Assembly (NCBI GenBank): GCA_034436045.1
Contig: DAOTVZ010000105.1
Span: 1 to 29,179, forward strand
Length of the DNA stretch: 29,179 nt
Direction of reading: 5' to 3'
DNA from: H111-94 sp034436045
GTDB taxonomy: Bacteria > Chloroflexota > Ktedonobacteria > Ktedonobacterales > Ktedonobacteraceae
In this document: piece by piece, positions 26,501 to 29,179 of the stretch
Layout: every line of letters begins with the position of its first letter
Position numbering within the stretch: the first letter of the stretch is position 1
The notes under the pieces: generated by a model
What the model was told of the DNA's origin: nothing
What the model saw: only the letters and a program-made list of their open reading frames with translations
Database searches by the model: none
Translations under genes and position numbers: made by a program

Positions 26501-27460
26501 CTACGCCGTATGCGTAAGATAGAAAGCAACAAGAGCAATAGCTGCCAGGATGAGTGCAGCTCCTAAAAATTCAGGAATACGAAAGAAGCGCCACTTCGCC
26601 AATGAGGATTCGATCACGGTAATAATGGCACAAATAACGACCATTTTTATCATCAGTGTCACTATTGCCCAAAGAACGGCAAGAATGGCAGTGTTGGTCT
26701 GCGATACCAGCCCCCAGGGGACTGTCAACACATTGAGGAGAATAGTTAGCAATACGAAGAGGCGCATTGAACCCCCCCACTCCATCAAAGCCAGTTCCTG
26801 TCCAGAATACTCCAGCGTGCGCGAGGCTTCAATCATCGAAAGCTCAAACGAACTGGACGGATTATCCACCGGAATACGTCCGGCTTCGGCAAGGATCACC
26901 ATGAACAGCGCCGCCGCCAGCAGCCAGTGGGCTGGATTATAGAGATAGTCCGCTGAAATGAGCGTCTGATTCACCACAAAAGGGATCGTTGCTTGAGCGA
27001 TCAGTGCTACTGTGAAAAGTACGAGGATCACGACCGGCTCAGCCAGGAAAGAGACGACACGCGCGCGGCTACTGCCCATGCCGCCGAAGGTACTGGCGGT
27101 ATCCATTGCTGCCAGTGAGGTGAAAAAACCGCCTAGCGAGAGAATGAAGCCACCAGCCAGCATGTCACCCATAAAGGCGTAGGGTAGCGGATAGCCAGTC
27201 AGTACGGGAATGAGCATTGCTACAATTAAAGGCGTAATGAAGGTGAAAATGGGTGCAACATGATAGACCCAGGTAGCGTGTTCTGATGTCACACATCCTT
27301 TATGGAGCCATTTCCACAGGTCACGGTAAGGTTGCCAGATACTCGGCCCCCGCTTGGACTGCACAATAGCCTTCATACGATTAATTATGCCTCGTAGCAG
27401 GGGGGCACAGACCAGCACGACAGCTATCTGGAGCAGTTGTAAGAAAGAACTTTCCCACAT
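26501..27460 (-). CDS. HyfC/NuoH-like membrane anchor subunit
   Basis: A protein of 319 residues with about eight helices, first gene of operon C. It has NuoH/HyfC signatures: QSKRGPSIWQPYRDLWKWL near residue 34 and the loop EAGRIPVDNPSSSFELSMIE. This subunit anchors the large and small subunits to the membrane and links redox chemistry to ion pumping. The ATG at 27460 is chosen because GAGAGGA is in place upstream. The longer frame from 27598 begins inside the riboswitch terminator and cannot be right. The next gene starts 59 bases after its stop. Confidence 0.92.
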   Translation of the reverse strand: MWESSFLQLLQIAVVLVCAPLLRGIINRMKAIVQSKRGPSIWQPYRDLWKWLHKGCVTSEHATWVYHVAPIFTFITPLIVAMLIPVLTGYPLPYAFMGDMLAGGFILSLGGFFTSLAAMDTASTFGGMGSSRARVVSFLAEPVVILVLFTVALIAQATIPFVVNQTLISADYLYNPAHWLLAAALFMVILAEAGRIPVDNPSSSFELSMIEASRTLEYSGQELALMEWGGSMRLFVLLTILLNVLTVPWGLVSQTNTAILAVLWAIVTLMIKMVVICAIITVIESSLAKWRFFRIPEFLGAALILAAIALVAFYLTHTA

Positions 27461-27563
27461 AGGACGCTTTCCTCTCCGAGTGCTTGCTAGATGGGAGAAT
27501 TTCAGCCTGGCAGTTTCCCCGCTTCTCGGTAGGAAAAGAGCTTTTGATGTGGTGAAAGGGCAC

Positions 27564-27614
27564 AAAAAAGCCTCTACCAAACTGAAATTCATCATCATAC
27601 AGTTGGTAGAAGCT
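27564..27614 (-). terminator. Intrinsic terminator overlapping riboswitch C
   Basis: On the minus strand AGCTTCTACCAACTG pairs with CAGTTTGGTAGAGGCT and is followed by six T. The stem is about 15 bp, and its 5' arm is the aptamer's pseudoknot strand, as in copies A and B. The loop and lower stem differ fully from the other two copies, but the shared strand is conserved. Confidence 0.8.
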
Positions 27615-27647
27615 ATTAGCGCAAGGCATTAGGCGAGCTTCATCGCC
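27607..27647 (-). promoter_or_regulatory. Fluoride (crcB-type) riboswitch-like aptamer, copy C
   Basis: The minus-strand RNA has the hairpin GGCGATGAAGCTCGCC (27647-27632), then TAATGCCTTGCGCTAAT and AGCTTCTA followed by CCA. GCTAAT-x-x-C-x-x-CTACCA is nearly the arrangement of the B. cereus crcB aptamer. Crc B-type elements have been reported upstream of formate-hydrogenlyase-like genes, which fits the Ehr operon that follows. Confidence 0.75.
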
Positions 27648-27705
27648 ATCGGTTGATATATTTTTTGTGAGTAGTAGAGATGATACTCTTGTACTGCTAC
27701 CACAG

Positions 27706-27735
27706 ATTATAGTCATTTTCGTTGCCATTTGTCAA
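27706..27735 (-). promoter_or_regulatory. Consensus sigma-70-like promoter of operon C
   Basis: On the minus strand both hexamers are perfect: TTGACA (27735-27730) and TATAAT (27711-27706), 18 bases apart. Transcription would start near 27699, leaving about 50 bases before the aptamer. A full-strength promoter held by a terminator is a common riboswitch design. Confidence 0.8.
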
Positions 27736-27739
27736 GTTC

Positions 27740-27910
27740 GGAATGACTGACTCACTATCAGCGGTGGCGCACCCATCCTGGAGGTGATATCGTTCCGGCA
27801 GCCCTGCGCAAGCTCCTGGCCCTCGGTGTGACGAAGGAGTGTCCATCATCAGAGAGAGCGCTGCTGTTTGTGCTGATGCTATTTTCTGTGGCCCCACTAC
27901 CTCATCCTGC
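27740..27910. other. Intergenic stretch without recognisable gene
   Basis: This lies between the divergent promoters of operon C and the methyltransferase. One plus-strand frame stays open from about 27758 to beyond 27900 and contains PAALRKLLALGVTKE, which looks protein-like, but it has no start or ribosome site and matches nothing I recognise. It may be a gene remnant. Confidence 0.3.
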
Positions 27911-27912
27911 GC

Positions 27913-27941
27913 TTGACATCATCCATTCTTCCTGCTATGCT
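27913..27941 (+). promoter_or_regulatory. Promoter of the methyltransferase gene
   Basis: TTGACA (27913-27918) and TATGCT (27936-27941) are separated by 17 bases on the plus strand. The predicted start near 27948 leaves a leader of about 230 bases to the methyltransferase ATG, with a small possible reading frame in it. Confidence 0.6.
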
Positions 27942-28014
27942 TGAGATGAGCATCGCGTACTCCATGACGGGAACGTACCATAGACACGTTTGAGAAGCAA
28001 AGGAGGCCCATGCA

Positions 28015-28194
28015 TTGTCGGAGGAGCGTCATCTCCTGTTCTGGCGCACCATTGTGCAGCAGGCTATGCACACGCCGACAGAGCGCAGGCTCATGGTGTG
28101 CAGGGAGTACGCCCAGTTCGAGACGAGTGATGCCTCGGCTGCTTCGTTGTCCCAGGGGGATAGAAAGGAACGTCTTTATGACCGACGCCTTTGA
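28015..28194 (+). CDS. Possible small leader protein, unknown
   Basis: A 59-residue frame begins with TTG at 28015, eight bases after an excellent AAAGGAGG (27999-28006). It overlaps the methyltransferase start by 17 bases, so translation could be coupled. The product is mostly helical and charged (SEERHLLFWRTIVQQAMH near the start) and matches no family I know. The ATG at 28010 in another frame is only three bases from the ribosome site and would fuse to the methyltransferase frame, which is less likely. This is a tentative call. Confidence 0.3.
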   Translation: MSEERHLLFWRTIVQQAMHTPTERRLMVCREYAQFETSDASAASLSQGDRKERLYDRRL

Positions 28195-29044
28195 GGCTTC
28201 AGCCGAACGCAATAGCTATGTGATTGATTCCGAACATACGGCGGAGATGGCACGCTTGCTGGATCAGGATCGGATGATCACCGCCACTATGGGCTGGTGG
28301 TTTCCCGATCATATCGAGCCGGAACAGCTTGCTACCGTACTCGATGTGGCCTGTGGCCCTGGTGGCTGGGTACAGGAAGTGGCCTTCCATTACCCGCATC
28401 TGAAGGTGACGGGCATAGACATCAGCGAACGCATGATGACCTATGCGCGCATGCAAGCCCAGGTGCAGCATCTGAACAACGCGCACTTTCAGGTGGCAGA
28501 CATCAAACAGCCCTTGCCATTTGCCGATGAGACCTTTGACTATATCAATGCTCGTTTCCTGGTAGGGTTGATGTATCCCTCTGACTGGGTGCCTTTGCTC
28601 AAAGAGTGCTGGCGGATCACCCGTCCAGGAGGGCACATCTGTTTGACCGATTTTGATCGTGTGGGCGTGACCACTAGTCCGGCCTTTGAGCGCATGCAGC
28701 AGGTGGGTGAGCAAGCGATGGCGCGCACGGGACGGGTGCTGGTACCAGGGATCGAAGCTGTCCAGCTTACCCCGATGCTGGGAGCCTTTCTGCGCGAGGC
28801 AGGCTGGCGACAGACGGGGTTGCAGGCCCATGTCCTGGACTACTCTGCCGATACCGACCTGCATGCCAGTAATTGTCGCAATCTTGTTGCTTTCTTCACC
28901 CTGGTGCAACCTTTTTTAATCAAAACAGGAGTGACAACAGCGAGTGAGTGGGAACACCTCTTAACGCAGATGCAGATCGAGATGATGGCTCCCACTTTCC
29001 GAGGGTTGTGGTATTACCTGAGCGTCTTCGGACACAAAGCGTAG
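28178..29044 (+). CDS. Class I SAM-dependent methyltransferase
   Basis: A protein of 288 residues. SAM-binding motif I is VLDVACGPGG at 54-63, the acidic end of strand 2 is Asp81 (GIDIS), and the VADIKQPLPFADETFDYI block is the usual motif II/III region. The segment LLKECWRITRPGGHICLTDF follows as in Methyltransf_11/25 proteins. The substrate cannot be predicted. The frame is open upstream to 28010, but the ATG at 28178 follows AAAGGA by eight bases and begins where family similarity begins. It has its own promoter at 27913-27941 and is not linked to the minus-strand operons. Its 3' end overlaps the end of the convergent partial gene by 31 bases. Confidence 0.88.
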   Translation: MTDAFEASAERNSYVIDSEHTAEMARLLDQDRMITATMGWWFPDHIEPEQLATVLDVACGPGGWVQEVAFHYPHLKVTGIDISERMMTYARMQAQVQHLNNAHFQVADIKQPLPFADETFDYINARFLVGLMYPSDWVPLLKECWRITRPGGHICLTDFDRVGVTTSPAFERMQQVGEQAMARTGRVLVPGIEAVQLTPMLGAFLREAGWRQTGLQAHVLDYSADTDLHASNCRNLVAFFTLVQPFLIKTGVTTASEWEHLLTQMQIEMMAPTFRGLWYYLSVFGHKA

Positions 29045-29179
29045 CCGCAGGCCAGGGCTTCCGGCGGGGCGACGAGGGCGAAGAGATACTCGACCGTCTC
29101 GCCGCCGTAGCAGAGAGGCCGCTCGTCGTGGAGACGCTCAAGGACGTACCAATCAGAAAGAGCAATGCGCGGAAGCAAG
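29014..29179 (-). CDS. C-terminal fragment of an unknown protein (5' end outside window)
   Basis: On the minus strand a frame is open from the window edge to TAA at 29016-29014, giving 54 residues. The sequence is protein-like: ALSDWYVLERLHDERPLCYG, then GETVEYLFALVAPPE. No start is in view, and I do not recognise the family. The plus strand has no competing gene beyond 29044. It converges on the methyltransferase gene and overlaps its last codons. It could also be a relic. Confidence 0.45.
   Translation of the reverse strand, partial: LLPRIALSDWYVLERLHDERPLCYGGETVEYLFALVAPPEALACGYALCPKTLR

Noticed and set aside
19571..27460. Active formate hydrogenlyase or hydrogenase-4
   Set aside because: The large subunit lacks the NiFe cysteines and no formate dehydrogenase gene is present.
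27461..27598. N-terminal extension of the HyfC-like protein from ATG 27598
   Set aside because: It would start in the terminator loop of riboswitch C and lacks family similarity; the ATG at 27460 has a good ribosome site.
28010..28177. Methyltransferase N-terminal extension from ATG 28010
   Set aside because: The extension is Cys/Arg/Ser-rich and unlike the family; its ATG is too close to the ribosome site, while ATG 28178 is well placed.

Overview
The window looks like a chromosomal segment of a Ktedonobacteria-type Chloroflexota bacterium. This is inferred from gene style: fused Ser/Thr kinases, PP2C phosphatases, a WD40 propeller, a MoxR/DUF58/DUF4129 set, and a membrane complex of the hydrogenase-4 type. 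No rRNA, tRNA or marker gene confirms it.

Layout. (1) Plus strand, 1-8251: the tail of a Ser/Thr kinase, then a two-gene cassette. The first gene is a 2036-residue kinase / SF1 (DNA2/NAM7-type) helicase fusion and the second a single-HKD phospholipase-D-family protein. This matches the architecture of the anti-phage system Mokosh type I (MkoA + MkoB). (2) 8293-9530: gene debris, comprising a frameshifted DHA2-type MFS transporter, a truncated DinB-like protein and, on the other strand, the tail of a dynamin-like GTPase. (3) Minus strand, 15177 to 9576, operon A: PP2C phosphatase, MoxR ATPase, DUF58 protein, DUF4129 membrane protein and a Cys-rich unknown. (4) Minus strand, 17291 to 15227, operon B: a second PP2C and a seven-bladed WD40 protein. 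(5) Minus strand, 27735 to 17320, operon C: an energy-converting-hydrogenase-related (Ehr) complex (HyfC-, E-, F-, G-, H-, I- and B-like subunits), then a USP-USP-CBS4 protein and a small zinc-binding protein. (6) 27736-29179: a SAM methyltransferase with its own promoter and the C-terminus of an unknown minus-strand gene.

The most striking signal is non-coding. Operons A, B and C each begin with a good sigma-70-like promoter. A closely related 41-nt RNA element follows, and its 3' strand is shared with an intrinsic terminator. The element resembles the fluoride (crcB) riboswitch: a GRCGATG...CGYC hairpin whose loop can pair with a downstream AGCTTC strand, followed by UAC or UAG. Three copies in 12.6 kb, driving two phosphatase operons and an Ehr/stress operon, suggest a local ligand-controlled regulon, with fluoride the most likely ligand. 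PP2C enzymes need two metal ions and such enzymes are commonly fluoride-sensitive, which would give a physiological rationale, but this is inference. The HyfG-like subunit has lost the cysteines that bind the NiFe centre in true hydrogenases, so operon C probably encodes an ion-pumping complex with another electron partner.
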